Of a stretch of DNA of 64,000 bases, positions 1 through 9,560 are shown one piece after another. The stretch covers positions 1 to 64,000 of the forward strand of contig JAERMQ010000019.1 of assembly GCA_016844745.1 (NCBI GenBank), written 5' to 3'. A program made the translations under genes and the position numbers. The notes beneath the pieces are model-generated. The model searched no databases. It worked only from the letters and a program-made list of their open reading frames with translations, and was not told the origin of the DNA. Position 1 is the first letter of the stretch, and the number at the start of each line of letters is the position of its first letter. This stretch comes from Ignavibacteria bacterium. GTDB lineage: Bacteria; Bacteroidota; Ignavibacteria; Kapaibacteriales; UBA2268.

Positions 1-235
1 TCATTTTTGTTCGGTGAAGTGGTTAAAATTGTTTAACTTATAATTTGTTATGACGTTTATAATTGCAATTTCATTTATTTTCACTGATTAAGGTAATAAG
101 TATAATACAAAATAAAATTTGTAAATTTGGAATAATAAATTTAAGTTATAATTGATATTTGTTAGACAATGACAACGCAGTTTTTTAAGAATTAATTTTA
201 CGTTTTCAAAGCGCAAAAAATACCTTGGAGGTAAT

Positions 236-1987
236 ATGAAAAAAGCCTTACTTTTAATAGTGATATTATCACTTGCATACTGCAATCTTCCGGCTCAAGT
301 TAAAAAAGTGAATGTATCCGGCAGGGTCGTACTGAATCAACCTTACGATTATTCCAACCTGAAAATTACTCTTAAAAGAGTTGCCCCAGATATATTTCAA
401 GAAATCATACAAACAGACACCACCGGATTATTCAAACATGAGATTATTGAGGGTATCTATGATATTTCAATATCATGCAAATACTACGAGGATACAGCAT
501 TTATTGGGATACCTATATTTAATGACAATAATTTTAGTGATATTCGTTTGAGATACCTTTGTGTTTATCTTACCGGAGATATTGAGGGTACTTTGGTTAC
601 AGGTGAATATAATGTTAAAGGGAACTTAATCGTTCCGGCTAAAAAAACTTTAATAATTGAGAAGGGTGTAAAGCTTAAATTTTATTATAATTCAAAATTT
701 GTAGTAAACGGCATTCTAATTGCCGAAGGTACTGATAATAGCAGAATATTATTTACATCCTTTGTTCCCGGCGAGTATTGGGGAGGTATAAATTTAAACT
801 CAAATTATGATACATCACTTACTATTTCAATGAAGTATATAACTATTGAATACTCAAATGGAATGAGATGTGAGCGATATTGGCATTTGGATATTGATAA
901 TTTGATTTATCAAAATAATATAGGTAATTTTTATATAGAATCATATGGATATAATGTTAAATTAAGAAATTCGACCATAATAAATAATAAATGTCCAACT
1001 GGTGGAGCAATTTACCTTAATGGAACTGGTGTTCTTATTGAAAACTGCCTTATTTCAAAAAATGAAACGGGTTCCTCTGCTGGAGGTATAGCAATGTCTG
1101 AAGGGAGTTATTCCGGAGGACCACCTTTAAAAACATTTTTAAAAAATACAATTATTTCAAATAATAATTCGATAGGAAATGGAGGTGCAATTTTAACTCA
1201 TGAAACTGAGTTGATAAATTGTATCATTATCAATAATATTTCCGGGTATATAAATACAGCAATTTATATACCTAATTATTCTACCTGTAAAATATATAAT
1301 ACCATAATTGCTAACAACATAACAATTTGGAATGGTAATACTATTTCATCATATCAGATTGGTTCTTCAATTGCAAGTTCTGTAAAATTAAATAATTGCC
1401 TATTCTACTCTCCTTCAAAATTATACTGGGATAGACCAGCACCTTATTTTAACAAACTAATCAAAACCAATTTCAACGGCGACTCTACCGATGCTTATGG
1501 CAATATTTTTCTTGAACCCCGATTTGTAGATACAGCAAGCGGCGATTATCATTTACTACCCACAAGTCCCTGCATAGATGCAGGTATTAATTCGAGCGAC
1601 CTTTCGCAAACTGATTTTGATGGTAAAATCAGGATTTGGGCAGGCAAAGAAGAAAACAATGCTTTTGTTGATATTGGCGCTTATGAATACGGCGCACCGA
1701 AATATTCTTCAAATGTTGATGAGCCTGTCAATAATAATGATGACGTTTTCCTTTCACCCAACCCGGCAAGTGAATTCATAGATATTTCCATTAGCAACGG
1801 CAATTACTTTGGAGTAACCTCCATAGTTCCAAGCGGGGAAATACTCATTTTTAATACAATAGGAGAACCTGTACTGGTAAAACAATTTTCTTCCAATTTA
1901 CAACGTTTGAATATTTCCTTTCTTGCACCGGGAATGTACTTCGTGCAGGTAGGCAACCAGTTTCAGAAGTTTGTTAAATTGCAATGA
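236..1987 (+). CDS. Secreted right-handed beta-helix protein with T9SS sorting domain
   Basis: 583 aa. A signal peptide spans residues 1-21 (hydrophobic core, cleavage near LPAQ). Residues 25-95 look like a carboxypeptidase-regulatory-like beta-sandwich (VNVSGRVVLNQ, then DTTGLFKHEI). Residues 110-430 carry asparagine- and isoleucine-rich strands typical of parallel beta-helix proteins, ending in the 'SPCIDAG...DFDG...DIGAYEYG' block common at the end of such repeats. Residues 505-583 form a T9SS C-terminal domain (LSPNPASEF, then APGMYFVQV and a final KFVKLQ). The protein is probably exported and anchored or released at the surface; its substrate is unknown. The ATG is preceded by a GGAGG at 226-230. 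The gene stands alone, and the next gene is convergent. Confidence 0.85.
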   Translation: MKKALLLIVILSLAYCNLPAQVKKVNVSGRVVLNQPYDYSNLKITLKRVAPDIFQEIIQTDTTGLFKHEIIEGIYDISISCKYYEDTAFIGIPIFNDNNFSDIRLRYLCVYLTGDIEGTLVTGEYNVKGNLIVPAKKTLIIEKGVKLKFYYNSKFVVNGILIAEGTDNSRILFTSFVPGEYWGGINLNSNYDTSLTISMKYITIEYSNGMRCERYWHLDIDNLIYQNNIGNFYIESYGYNVKLRNSTIINNKCPTGGAIYLNGTGVLIENCLISKNETGSSAGGIAMSEGSYSGGPPLKTFLKNTIISNNNSIGNGGAILTHETELINCIIINNISGYINTAIYIPNYSTCKIYNTIIANNITIWNGNTISSYQIGSSIASSVKLNNCLFYSPSKLYWDRPAPYFNKLIKTNFNGDSTDAYGNIFLEPRFVDTASGDYHLLPTSPCIDAGINSSDLSQTDFDGKIRIWAGKEENNAFVDIGAYEYGAPKYSSNVDEPVNNNDDVFLSPNPASEFIDISISNGNYFGVTSIVPSGEILIFNTIGEPVLVKQFSSNLQRLNISFLAPGMYFVQVGNQFQKFVKLQ

Positions 1988-2074
1988 TTAAAAATCTGAA
2001 CTTTGATTTACCTGATTAAAGGATTGTCTTGATTTTTTTTCTTCAAATAATCTTATAATTAATTCCGTCTTTAA

Positions 2075-2107
2075 ACTCATCCGATGACTGTCAGTCATCG
2101 GATGAGT
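2075..2107. repeat. 33-bp perfect palindrome, 15-3-15 geometry (actcatccgatgact arm)
   Basis: The arms actcatccgatgact and agtcatcggatgagt are exact reverse complements around a gtc centre. It lies in the convergent gap between two genes, so it could act as a bidirectional terminator, although no T-run follows directly. Its size and geometry match the agatgtccaacatct palindromes elsewhere in the window, with a different arm sequence. Confidence 0.85.
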
Positions 2108-2217
2108 AAATTTTCAATTGAATATTCTTGCTTCCTTTTCTTTTAATCCTATAATCCTAAAAATCCTAATTCGGACAATTTATCATTAACCATTGACCAT
2201 TAATCATTGACCATTGA

Positions 2218-3888
2218 TTAGAAGTGTGTGATTTTCTTATTCTTCGGATATCGAATAGAAAATATCAGCTTCTTTTCAATACTCTTCTGTGGCTCCAAAT
2301 CGAACTTCCAGGTTATTTTGCCGGTCTCTTCATTCGCTTCGGCGCCGGATTTCTCGATTAGCTTTATTTTGATTGATTCATTCCTCGAAATGGGAAGCAA
2401 ATCTTCTAATTCTCCTTTGATAGCAGTATTTTTATTATTCTTTAATGTAATTTTATATGCAAAAGTGCGCTCGATATCATCGCTGAAGAACTTATCTTCC
2501 GTGAAATCCTTGATTATATCCCGCGTAACGCCAACTTGCCTGTCTTCGCCTAAGGATATAAGCAATGTATCGTTGATATTATTGGTATTTATTCTCGAAG
2601 CGCCAAGAAAGCTGTTCTTGAAATAAACATTTGCATCACCGGGCAGCAGGTTGTATTTCTCCCAATCCTTGATTTTAGCGACCAAATAGGATTTCAGGTT
2701 GAATTTCGGAAATGAGTAGTATTCATACACAGCAGGCACATTATTGGTTTGTATCTCTACCTGATGCTCTTTGCCGTCCGATGGTATTGTATATTTCAAT
2801 TCGGGAGTAAATTCTACATACATTGCACTCTCTTCCTGATGGAATTCCGGGGGAGCAGCTTTGACCCTTGCAGAAAAATCTGAGTTATTTCCCTTTGAAC
2901 TCATAAAAGCAGCATTATCACCGTAAACAACGCTTTCACCTGAAGATTGAGTTTCAATAGAAACTGTATTTTTCCCTAATATTTCCTGCCTTGCAACATA
3001 AGTATTTAGGAAATCAAGATATACCGAATGAAACTCCGGCGCTATGGAGCTTTCCACAGGATTACGATTCGATAACGACAATGCGACATCCTTCCATTCC
3101 AAGCCGGTATTCTGCGTTATATTTGCTTTATGGATTAGCACAACATCGGAATTTACATCCGCGACACGAATATCGTAGCAGGGCTGCCAGCTTGCATTGT
3201 TAGATAAATATGTCATCTCGAATTCCGTTGTCGCTGCGCTTTTAGCCGATACTGTAACGACTATTTCGCTTTCTGGCTTTATTGTGCCTGCATTTAACTC
3301 ACTGATTTGATTCCTCAAACGCTGCAAATCAATTTGTATTTTCCTGATTTTCTCTGTGTTCTGCAATCTTTCTTCTTTGATTGAGGATAGCCTTTCACGG
3401 AAGAAGTCGGAAAACTGCTTCAATTCAATTGCGCTGGTTGCTTTATCCTTTCCGGAAAGCACTTTATTCGAAAGCAGCAAGTTATATTCCTCATCCAATA
3501 CTGCAATCTCATTTTGCAGCGTTGACAGGATAAAACTCAGCGCTTCGATAGAATCCTGCAAGAACTTGATTTCGTCTGATTTGGTGAGCTTGCTAAGGTA
3601 ATTCATTCTTTGCATCACAGCCATAATCACAGCGCCATTACCGGATTTCACTCTTATGCTGTTACCGTCGATTTCGTCGGCAAAGCCGGTGAATACAATA
3701 TCCTGAATGCCCGATTTCAACTTAACGGAAGCTGTGTGAATCAATTCCGCACCCGACAGATAGAGCTTCACAGATGTTAATGTTGTTTTAATTTGATTTT
3801 CGGCAGCCAGCAAGCCTTGTGACAATAGCAGCAAAAATGCTAAAACGCTCAAAATTCCGCTTTTCGTTTTCATTATCTTTTCTTTCAA
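2218..3888 (-). CDS. DUF4140/DUF4139 (MuiA-like) exported protein
   Basis: 556 aa. There is a signal peptide at about residues 6-28 (SVLAFLLLLSQGLLAAE). A second ATG at 3873 (MKTKSGIL) is an equally good start. The N-terminal DUF4140 region begins with VTSVKLYLSGAELIHTA-like sequence (about 35-130). A coiled-coil section follows (about 105-205). The C-terminal DUF4139 beta-rich domain (about 215-556) includes the typical 'YLSNNASWQPCYDIRV' opening and ends with FSIRYPKNKKI. Related proteins are called mucoidy-inhibitor A-like; their biochemical role is not established. It is a single gene, convergent with the upstream beta-helix gene. Confidence 0.85.
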   Translation of the reverse strand: MKEKIMKTKSGILSVLAFLLLLSQGLLAAENQIKTTLTSVKLYLSGAELIHTASVKLKSGIQDIVFTGFADEIDGNSIRVKSGNGAVIMAVMQRMNYLSKLTKSDEIKFLQDSIEALSFILSTLQNEIAVLDEEYNLLLSNKVLSGKDKATSAIELKQFSDFFRERLSSIKEERLQNTEKIRKIQIDLQRLRNQISELNAGTIKPESEIVVTVSAKSAATTEFEMTYLSNNASWQPCYDIRVADVNSDVVLIHKANITQNTGLEWKDVALSLSNRNPVESSIAPEFHSVYLDFLNTYVARQEILGKNTVSIETQSSGESVVYGDNAAFMSSKGNNSDFSARVKAAPPEFHQEESAMYVEFTPELKYTIPSDGKEHQVEIQTNNVPAVYEYYSFPKFNLKSYLVAKIKDWEKYNLLPGDANVYFKNSFLGASRINTNNINDTLLISLGEDRQVGVTRDIIKDFTEDKFFSDDIERTFAYKITLKNNKNTAIKGELEDLLPISRNESIKIKLIEKSGAEANEETGKITWKFDLEPQKSIEKKLIFSIRYPKNKKITHF

Positions 3889-3947
3889 AATTATACATGC
3901 TTGTATATAAGATACATGAAAGACGGATTAGGTTACATTTTCTTTAA

Positions 3948-3990
3948 TGGTTAATGGTCAATGGTCAATGGTCAATGGTCAATGGTTAAT
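3948..3990. repeat. Short tandem repeat, unit atggtca
   Basis: Four to five near-perfect 7-bp units (tggtcaa), flanked by ggttaatg variants. The same motif recurs at about 2183-2219 in inverse orientation and at 55941-55971. It is a dispersed low-complexity intergenic repeat with no coding potential seen. Confidence 0.7.
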
Positions 3991-4088
3991 TGTTAATGAT
4001 AATAGGACAGGTGCAGTTTGAAGATAAGAGACAATTCCGGAAAATAATTTTCAATTTTCAATTTTACAATTTTGCAATGAATTTTCAA

Positions 4089-4257
4089 TGTTTTTCCTTT
4101 GCGGACTTAGCGGCAAATTTTCTCGCAAAGACCGCAAAGAATTTGTTTTCCTTTGCGGACCTTGCGGAAAATTTTCTCGCAAAGCTCGCAAAGAATATGT
4201 TTTCCTTTGCGAGCTTTGCGTGAAAAAATTTTATTCGCAAAGCTTGCAGAGGAACTT
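4089..4257. repeat. 54-bp tandem repeat, about three copies, with internal inverted segments
   Basis: The motif cctttgcgg starts at 4096 and 4150, and its cctttgcgag variant at 4204, giving a 54-bp period. Each unit holds a left part (tttgcgga..ttgcgg) and its approximate reverse complement (ctcgcaaag..cgcaaag), so each unit can fold into a hairpin. Read on the plus strand the array is open and would encode an 18-residue repeat, but there is no convincing start or product, so I treat it as non-coding. Confidence 0.75.
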
Positions 4258-4360
4258 AAGAATAAAGTTAAATTCCCTGATAAAAATAATTGAAAATTTA
4301 TTAAGAGTCATTTATCATTATAAATTGGTTGAAAATTGAAAATTGAAAATTGAAAATTTC

Positions 4361-4468
4361 TTAGGTAGCAAATTGAGTAGTATCTCTTGTCATATTAGCA
4401 ATTAATCTTGAAGCTAATAGCATTAATTCTGCATTCTGCATATTATAATCTCTTATAATTTCCGTCAT
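4361..4468 (-). CDS. Possible 35-aa small protein with strong Shine-Dalgarno
   Basis: The frame begins MTEIIRDYNMQNAELM and ends RDTTQFAT before a TAA. An AAGGAG at 4483-4478 sits 9 nt before the ATG, one of the best ribosome-binding sites in this stretch. The peptide has amphipathic helical character. It follows a heptad-repeat frame on the same strand. I do not recognise a family. It may be a genuine micro-protein or the remnant of a longer gene cut off by the repeats that follow its stop codon. Confidence 0.4.
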   Translation of the reverse strand: MTEIIRDYNMQNAELMLLASRLIANMTRDTTQFAT

Positions 4469-4530
4469 TATTCATAACTCCTTAATTATTAATAAATACA
4501 AATTAATTAAACTAAAATATATAAGAATTT

Positions 4531-4740
4531 TTACTGAATCAAAACCAATTTCTGGTTAATCAAAGCCTTTTGATTGAATAAAAACTCTTTTTGATTGAAT
4601 AAAAACTCTTTTTGATTGCATAAAAACTCTTTTTGATTGATTAAAAATCCATTTTTATTAAATAGAAATTCATTCAAATTTAATAAAAACTCTTTCAAAT
4701 CGAGTAAAAACTCTTTCATATTAATCAAAAACTCATTCAA
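4531..4740 (-). CDS. Possible 69-aa heptad-repeat protein (xKEFLxN repeats)
   Basis: The frame consists of about nine 7-residue units of the form (Q/L)KEFL(F/L)N, produced by a 21-bp tandem repeat. Phenylalanine/leucine at fixed heptad positions could form a coiled coil. No strong ribosome-binding site is visible before the ATG. The repeat continues upstream of the ATG (to about 4765) with stop codons, which argues for a decaying minisatellite. The 35-aa frame lies just downstream. Whether it is translated is uncertain. Confidence 0.3.
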   Translation of the reverse strand: MNEFLINMKEFLLDLKEFLLNLNEFLFNKNGFLINQKEFLCNQKEFLFNQKEFLFNQKALINQKLVLIQ

Positions 4741-4765
4741 AATGTTTAAAAACTCATTCTAATTT
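4540..4765. repeat. 21-bp tandem repeat (minisatellite)
   Basis: About ten imperfect copies of a 21-bp unit related to tttttgattgaataaaaac. Copies nearest 4570-4640 are almost identical, and they diverge towards 4765. The unit length keeps the minus-strand heptad frame open. Confidence 0.8.
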
Positions 4766-4807
4766 AACATAAATTATTTAAAATACAATAGAAAATGATT
4801 AAAATAA

Positions 4808-5878
4808 TTATTCAACCAATTTTTTGAAATCAGGGTCATCCCAATAGGCTTTAAAAGCTTTTTCTTTTTTTGCTTCTTCTTTACATTTATCATATAATTC
4901 AATTGCTTTTTTAAGATTTATAAGCATATCTTTTTTATTCTTCATTAAAGAATATGCATAAGCTTTATTATAAAATGCTTGAATAAAATCTGGTTTAAAT
5001 TCAATAGCTTTGTTTAAACAATTTATTGCTTCATCATATTTATTTAATTGAACAAGAGCTAATCCTTTATTATAAATTGATGCATAATCATAAGGTTTCA
5101 ATTTAATAGCTTGGTTAAAATATATAATTGCTTCTTCATAATTACTTAAATGAAAAAGAGTAGTTCCTTTACCATACAATGCTTCTGAAAAATCTGGTTT
5201 CAATTCAATAACTTTGTCATAACATTTAATTGCTTCTTCATAATTTTCTAAATAAACAAGAGTATTTCCTTTATTAAACCATGCTTCATCTTTATCCGGT
5301 TTTATTCCTATTGCTTTGTCAAAATATTTTATTGCTTCTTCGTATTTTTCTAATATAATAAATATATTCCCTTTATTGAACCATGCTTCATAAGAATCGA
5401 ATTTCAATTCTATTGCTTTTTCAAAACATTTTATTGCTTCTTCATAATTTTCTAATTTAGTAAGAGCAGAACCTTTATTAATCCAAACTGCATAATCATT
5501 AGGTTCTAATTTAATAGCTTTATCAAAATGTTTAATTGCATCTTCATATTCCCCTAAATTAAAAAGAACAAACCCTTTATTATACCAAGCAAAAGAAGAA
5601 TCTGGTTTTAATTCAATTGCTTTGTCAAAACATTTAATTGCTTGTTCATGTTTTTCTAATTCTTCAAGAGCACATCCTTTATTAACCCAAGCTAAAAAAT
5701 AATCATTTTTCAATTCAATAGCTTTGTTATAACATTGAATTGCTTCTTCATGTTTTCCTAAATTATCAAGAGCATTTCCTTTATTATTCCATTCTTTAGC
5801 AGATTTATTGTCAATATTGTTCTTTGAACAAGAAATTGACAAAGAAAAAATAATTAAAAAGAAAATTGAATATTTCAT
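4808..5878 (-). CDS. TPR-repeat lipoprotein-like protein
   Basis: 356 aa. A signal sequence at residues 1-17 ends in a lipobox-like SISC. It is followed by about eight tetratricopeptide repeats of 34 residues, each with the pattern AW.NKG.AL..L..YEEAIKC.DKAIELKPD. The C-terminus ends YWDDPDFKKLVE, the same tail as the upstream neighbour at 5924-7189. The two are therefore paralogues or share an origin and are probably co-transcribed (45 nt apart). TPR arrays bind peptides or proteins; a specific partner cannot be named. Export to the periplasm or outer membrane is inferred from the signal. Confidence 0.8.
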   Translation of the reverse strand: MKYSIFFLIIFSLSISCSKNNIDNKSAKEWNNKGNALDNLGKHEEAIQCYNKAIELKNDYFLAWVNKGCALEELEKHEQAIKCFDKAIELKPDSSFAWYNKGFVLFNLGEYEDAIKHFDKAIKLEPNDYAVWINKGSALTKLENYEEAIKCFEKAIELKFDSYEAWFNKGNIFIILEKYEEAIKYFDKAIGIKPDKDEAWFNKGNTLVYLENYEEAIKCYDKVIELKPDFSEALYGKGTTLFHLSNYEEAIIYFNQAIKLKPYDYASIYNKGLALVQLNKYDEAINCLNKAIEFKPDFIQAFYNKAYAYSLMKNKKDMLINLKKAIELYDKCKEEAKKEKAFKAYWDDPDFKKLVE

Positions 5879-5923
5879 AACTGCCTCTTTTAATTTATAT
5901 TATTTATCTGAAAATTTATCCAT

Positions 5924-7189
5924 TTATTCCACCAATTTTTTAAAATCCGGGTCATCCCAATATTCTTTAAATGTTTCATTATATTTCGCAGAAACTTTCC
6001 ATTCATTATTCAATTCAATTGCTTTTTTAAGATTTATGAGCATTTCATTTTTTTCCTTCATTAAGGAATAAGCGCGAGCTTTATTAAACCAAGAAATAGA
6101 ATCATTAGGTTTCAATAAAATAGTCTGGTCAAAACATTTTATTGCATCTTCATATTTACCAAAATATATAAGAACATTTCCTCTATTATTCCATGCTTGA
6201 TAATCATCAGGTTTAAATTCAATAGCTTTGTCATAACAAATTATTGCATTTTCATAGTTTTTTAACTTACCATATAAAGTTCCTTTATTAAACCATGCAT
6301 TAGAATAATCAGGTTTCAATTCAATTGAATTATTATAACATTTGATTGCTTCTTCATATTTACCTAAATTATCAAGAGCAGCACCTTTATTATTCCATGC
6401 TTCATTAAAATCAGGTTTCAATTCAATAGCTTTGTCAAAACATTTTATTGCTTCTTCATATTTTTCTAATTTATGAAGAGCAGTTCCTTTATTATTCAAA
6501 GCATCATAATTTGTTGGATTTTTTCTTAATGCTTTATCCCATGAATCAAAAGCATTTTGATATTCTTCATTATCATAAAATGAAAACCCTTGATAAAAAT
6601 AATCATCGGCAGTGAGTTTTTCTCCTAATTCTTTTCGTTGTTCAATATTTGCATTTAATTCAAATAATTTGTTTTTTGTATCTTCAGAAATTTTATCTAA
6701 ACTACTAATATCAATCTTCCTTTGTTCTAAAATTTTTATGATATTCTCTGCTTCTACTGATAATGGATCTACTTTTAGTCTCAAATTAATAACAGTTGAT
6801 TCAAGTTCATATAATTGTTTTATTACTTCATCTTCAAGTTCTTTTTTTTGTTTAATAATATCATCTTGCATTGTTTTATTTTCAGCTAAAATTTTCTTTT
6901 TTAATTGTCTAATTTGATAAATTGGAAAATATAAAAGAGCTAAAATTACTGCAATACCTATTCCAATAATTGCTATCATAGTATTTAAATTATCTTTTGA
7001 TTCTTTTCTAAAACTCTCTTGTATATCATTTCTTATATTTCTCAAACTATCCTGATTATTTTTACAAAGTGCATTTTCTATTTTTTTGATTCTATTTTCA
7101 AATTCAATTGAATCAATTTTTAAATAATTATTCCTTGAATAAGAAAAACACGAGGAAAGAAGAAAGATTATAATTATTGCTGTTTTCAT
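5924..7189 (-). CDS. Membrane protein with coiled coil and C-terminal TPR array
   Basis: The preferred start is the ATG at 7189, behind AAAGGGAT, giving about 421 aa beginning MKTAIIIIFLLSSC; a longer frame starts at 7219. The N-terminus is a signal/lipobox-like segment. A second hydrophobic segment (about residues 68-92, IGIGIAVILALLYFPIY) is probably a membrane span. A charged coiled coil follows (about 95-190), then TPR units (about 195-390) and the tail EYWDDPDFKKLVE shared with the next gene. It is likely a membrane-tethered scaffold made together with that protein. No enzyme motif is seen. Confidence 0.75.
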   Translation of the reverse strand: MKTAIIIIFLLSSCFSYSRNNYLKIDSIEFENRIKKIENALCKNNQDSLRNIRNDIQESFRKESKDNLNTMIAIIGIGIAVILALLYFPIYQIRQLKKKILAENKTMQDDIIKQKKELEDEVIKQLYELESTVINLRLKVDPLSVEAENIIKILEQRKIDISSLDKISEDTKNKLFELNANIEQRKELGEKLTADDYFYQGFSFYDNEEYQNAFDSWDKALRKNPTNYDALNNKGTALHKLEKYEEAIKCFDKAIELKPDFNEAWNNKGAALDNLGKYEEAIKCYNNSIELKPDYSNAWFNKGTLYGKLKNYENAIICYDKAIEFKPDDYQAWNNRGNVLIYFGKYEDAIKCFDQTILLKPNDSISWFNKARAYSLMKEKNEMLINLKKAIELNNEWKVSAKYNETFKEYWDDPDFKKLVE

Positions 7190-7508
7190 TTTATATCCCT
7201 TTACTGAAAATTTGCCCATGAATCACCGAAAACAAATTCTTTACAATTAGGTTCTATTCAATATTGTAATTTAGTAAATTTTATTCAAATTGTCTCCAAA
7301 ATTTTTTCCTTTTCTTTATTCAGCCATTTTAGCTCTTGCAGCGTTCGGATGGCTACCTTTTCCCAAATATACTCCCTTCCGGAAGCGTAACTATTAACAC
7401 AAGGAAATAAAGAAATCTTTATTACCAACTTCCAAAAAAAATTAGACGGCTTGCCTTTCTTTAGTTAATTTTGTAATTATTATTTTGTTGAACTTAACTA
7501 AAGTAAAA

Positions 7509-9203
7509 ATGAATCCGGAAGAAATAAAAGGAACGCAGCAAACAGCACAAACCGTAAACTTCATTCGTACAATTATCGACGAAGATAACAGGACAGGGAA
7601 ATGGGGCGGACGTGTCCTTACCCGCTTCCCACCGGAACCCAACGGCTACCTGCACATTGGTCATGCAAAGTCTATATGCCTTAATTTCGGATTAGCGCGT
7701 GATTATAACGGGGTAACCAATCTCCGCTTCGACGATACCAATCCGGTCAAAGAAGAGCAGGAATATATTGATTCAATCATCGAAGATGTCCACTGGCTCG
7801 GCTTCGATTGGGAGGACAGATTATTTTACGCTTCCGATTATTTTGATACGCTTTTTGATTATGCAATAAAATTAATCAAAGCGGGTAAAGCCTACGTCTG
7901 CAATTTAAGCGCAGAAGAAATACGCAGCTATCGCGGAACCCTTACCGAACTCGGTAAGAGCAGTCCTTACCGCGGGCGCTCAATTGAAGAAAACATGCAA
8001 TTATTTGAAGCCATGCGCAACGGTGAATTTGACGAAGGGGATTGCGTTCTGCGTGCTAAAATCGATATGGCTTCCGCTAATTTGAATTTGCGCGACCCGG
8101 TTATGTACCGCATTCTTTTTGCGGAACATCACAGAACCGGCAATAAATGGTGCATCTATCCAACTTATGATTTTACTCATGGGCAATCGGATTCCATCGA
8201 GAAAATCACACACTCCGTTTGCACACTCGAATTCGAAGACCACCGCCCGCTCTACGATTGGTATTGCGTTCATCTCGAAATTCACCACCCGCAGCAAATT
8301 GAATTTGCCAGGCTGAATCTAACTTATACAATGATGAGCAAACGCAAGCTGCTCGATTTAGTGAAAGAGGGCATTGTTCGCGGATGGGACGACCCACGAA
8401 TGCCTACTATATCGGGATTCAGGCGTCGAGGATATACCCCCAAATCCATTCGTGATTTCGCCGACCGGATTGGCGTATCGAAAAAAGAAAGTATGGTAGA
8501 TTATTCTTTATTAGAATTTTGCATTCGCGAGGATTTGAATAAAACGGCTCCCAGGGCAATGGCGGTGCTGAATCCGCTGAAAATTACAATTACCAATTAT
8601 CCCGATGATTTAACCGAGCTATTAGATGCGATTAACAATCCGGAAGACGCATCGATGGGCAGCAGGCAAGTACCGTTCTCAAAAGAAATATATATTGAGA
8701 GGGATGATTTCATGGAAGAGCCTCCGAAGAAATTCTACCGTTTGGCTCCCGGAAAGGAAGTACGCCTGCGGTATGCTTATTATATAACTTGCCGGGAAGT
8801 GATAAAAAATGAAAATGGTGAAATCACCGAACTGTTTTGCACTTATGACCCGGAAACAAAAGGCGGTTCTTCGCCGGACGGCAGGCGCGTTCTGGGCACT
8901 ATTCATTGGGTATCTGCTCGTCATGCACTCCATGCAGAAGTGCGTCTTTACGAGCATTTATTTACGTTAGAGGATTTGAATGATATTCCGGAAAATGAGG
9001 ACTGGCACAATTTCATTAATCCCAAATCATTTGAAATAATAACGGGTTGGCTGGAACCATCGCTGAAAAATTCTACTCCCGGCAGCCGTTTCCAATTCGA
9101 GCGGTTGGGGTATTTCTGCGTCGATGCCGATTCTAATGAATCGAAACTTGTTATCAATCGAACCGTAACTTTACGCGATTCCTGGGCTAAAATCAACAAG
9201 TAG
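7509..9203 (+). CDS. glnS: Glutaminyl-tRNA synthetase
   Basis: About 564 aa from the ATG at 7509; an in-frame TTG at 7485 would add eight residues. Charges tRNA(Gln) with glutamine in the cytoplasm. Class I synthetase motifs are visible: [14 protein letters not shown] near residue 44 and MSKRK (KMSKS-type) near residue 276. The GlnRS-type catalytic domain is followed by the anticodon-binding beta-barrels (about 340-560). The length matches the bacterial family. Direct glutaminylation suggests the cell need not rely on GatCAB for Gln-tRNA. A small gene follows 8 nt after the stop, likely in the same transcript. Confidence 0.95.
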   Translation: MNPEEIKGTQQTAQTVNFIRTIIDEDNRTGKWGGRVLTRFPPEPNGYLHIGHAKSICLNFGLARDYNGVTNLRFDDTNPVKEEQEYIDSIIEDVHWLGFDWEDRLFYASDYFDTLFDYAIKLIKAGKAYVCNLSAEEIRSYRGTLTELGKSSPYRGRSIEENMQLFEAMRNGEFDEGDCVLRAKIDMASANLNLRDPVMYRILFAEHHRTGNKWCIYPTYDFTHGQSDSIEKITHSVCTLEFEDHRPLYDWYCVHLEIHHPQQIEFARLNLTYTMMSKRKLLDLVKEGIVRGWDDPRMPTISGFRRRGYTPKSIRDFADRIGVSKKESMVDYSLLEFCIREDLNKTAPRAMAVLNPLKITITNYPDDLTELLDAINNPEDASMGSRQVPFSKEIYIERDDFMEEPPKKFYRLAPGKEVRLRYAYYITCREVIKNENGEITELFCTYDPETKGGSSPDGRRVLGTIHWVSARHALHAEVRLYEHLFTLEDLNDIPENEDWHNFINPKSFEIITGWLEPSLKNSTPGSRFQFERLGYFCVDADSNESKLVINRTVTLRDSWAKINK

Positions 9204-9211
9204 GAATGCAA

Positions 9212-9451
9212 ATGAAATACAAAAAAAAGAAGCATAGTTATATTTACGAAATACTGAAAATGGCTCCTATTCCTGAAGTACCGTCTGGTCAGGAGAATAA
9301 GGAAATTGATTTGCAGCTTAACCGGATTAAGGTATTAGCCGAAACCGGCAGGGATTTAAAGGATGAAAATATTGTGGAACTGCTTGGTTACTGCCTTTTT
9401 AAAATGTGGGAATTGCAGGAAAGAATAAGGATATTGGAAGAGAATAAATAA
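9212..9451 (+). CDS. Small conserved-looking hypothetical protein
   Basis: About 79 aa. The ATG at 9212 is preferred over the one at 9206, because AGGA sits 6 nt before it. It is a lysine-rich N-terminus followed by a predicted helical C-terminus (MWELQERIRILEENK). There is no signal peptide or known motif. It immediately follows glnS on the same strand and is probably co-transcribed. I do not recognise the family; a small cytoplasmic coiled-coil protein is the most that can be said. Confidence 0.6.
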   Translation: MKYKKKKHSYIYEILKMAPIPEVPSGQENKEIDLQLNRIKVLAETGRDLKDENIVELLGYCLFKMWELQERIRILEENK

Positions 9452-9560
9452 TTCCAGATTTTTTTCAATAGGCTGTCACAAAAGTCAGAATGAAATTCTT
9501 CCATTTTATTGGCATTTAAGACAACCACTGCCGAGACCTGGAAGGGAATAGAACATGCAC

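Noticed and set aside
88-285. 65-aa minus-strand frame at the window start
   Set aside because: It overlaps the start of the beta-helix gene, is AT-rich by chance and has no supporting signals.
4088-4339. Open frames over the 54-bp repeat as a protein gene
   Set aside because: Two overlapping frames are both repeat-derived, with no ribosome-binding site and no plausible fold.
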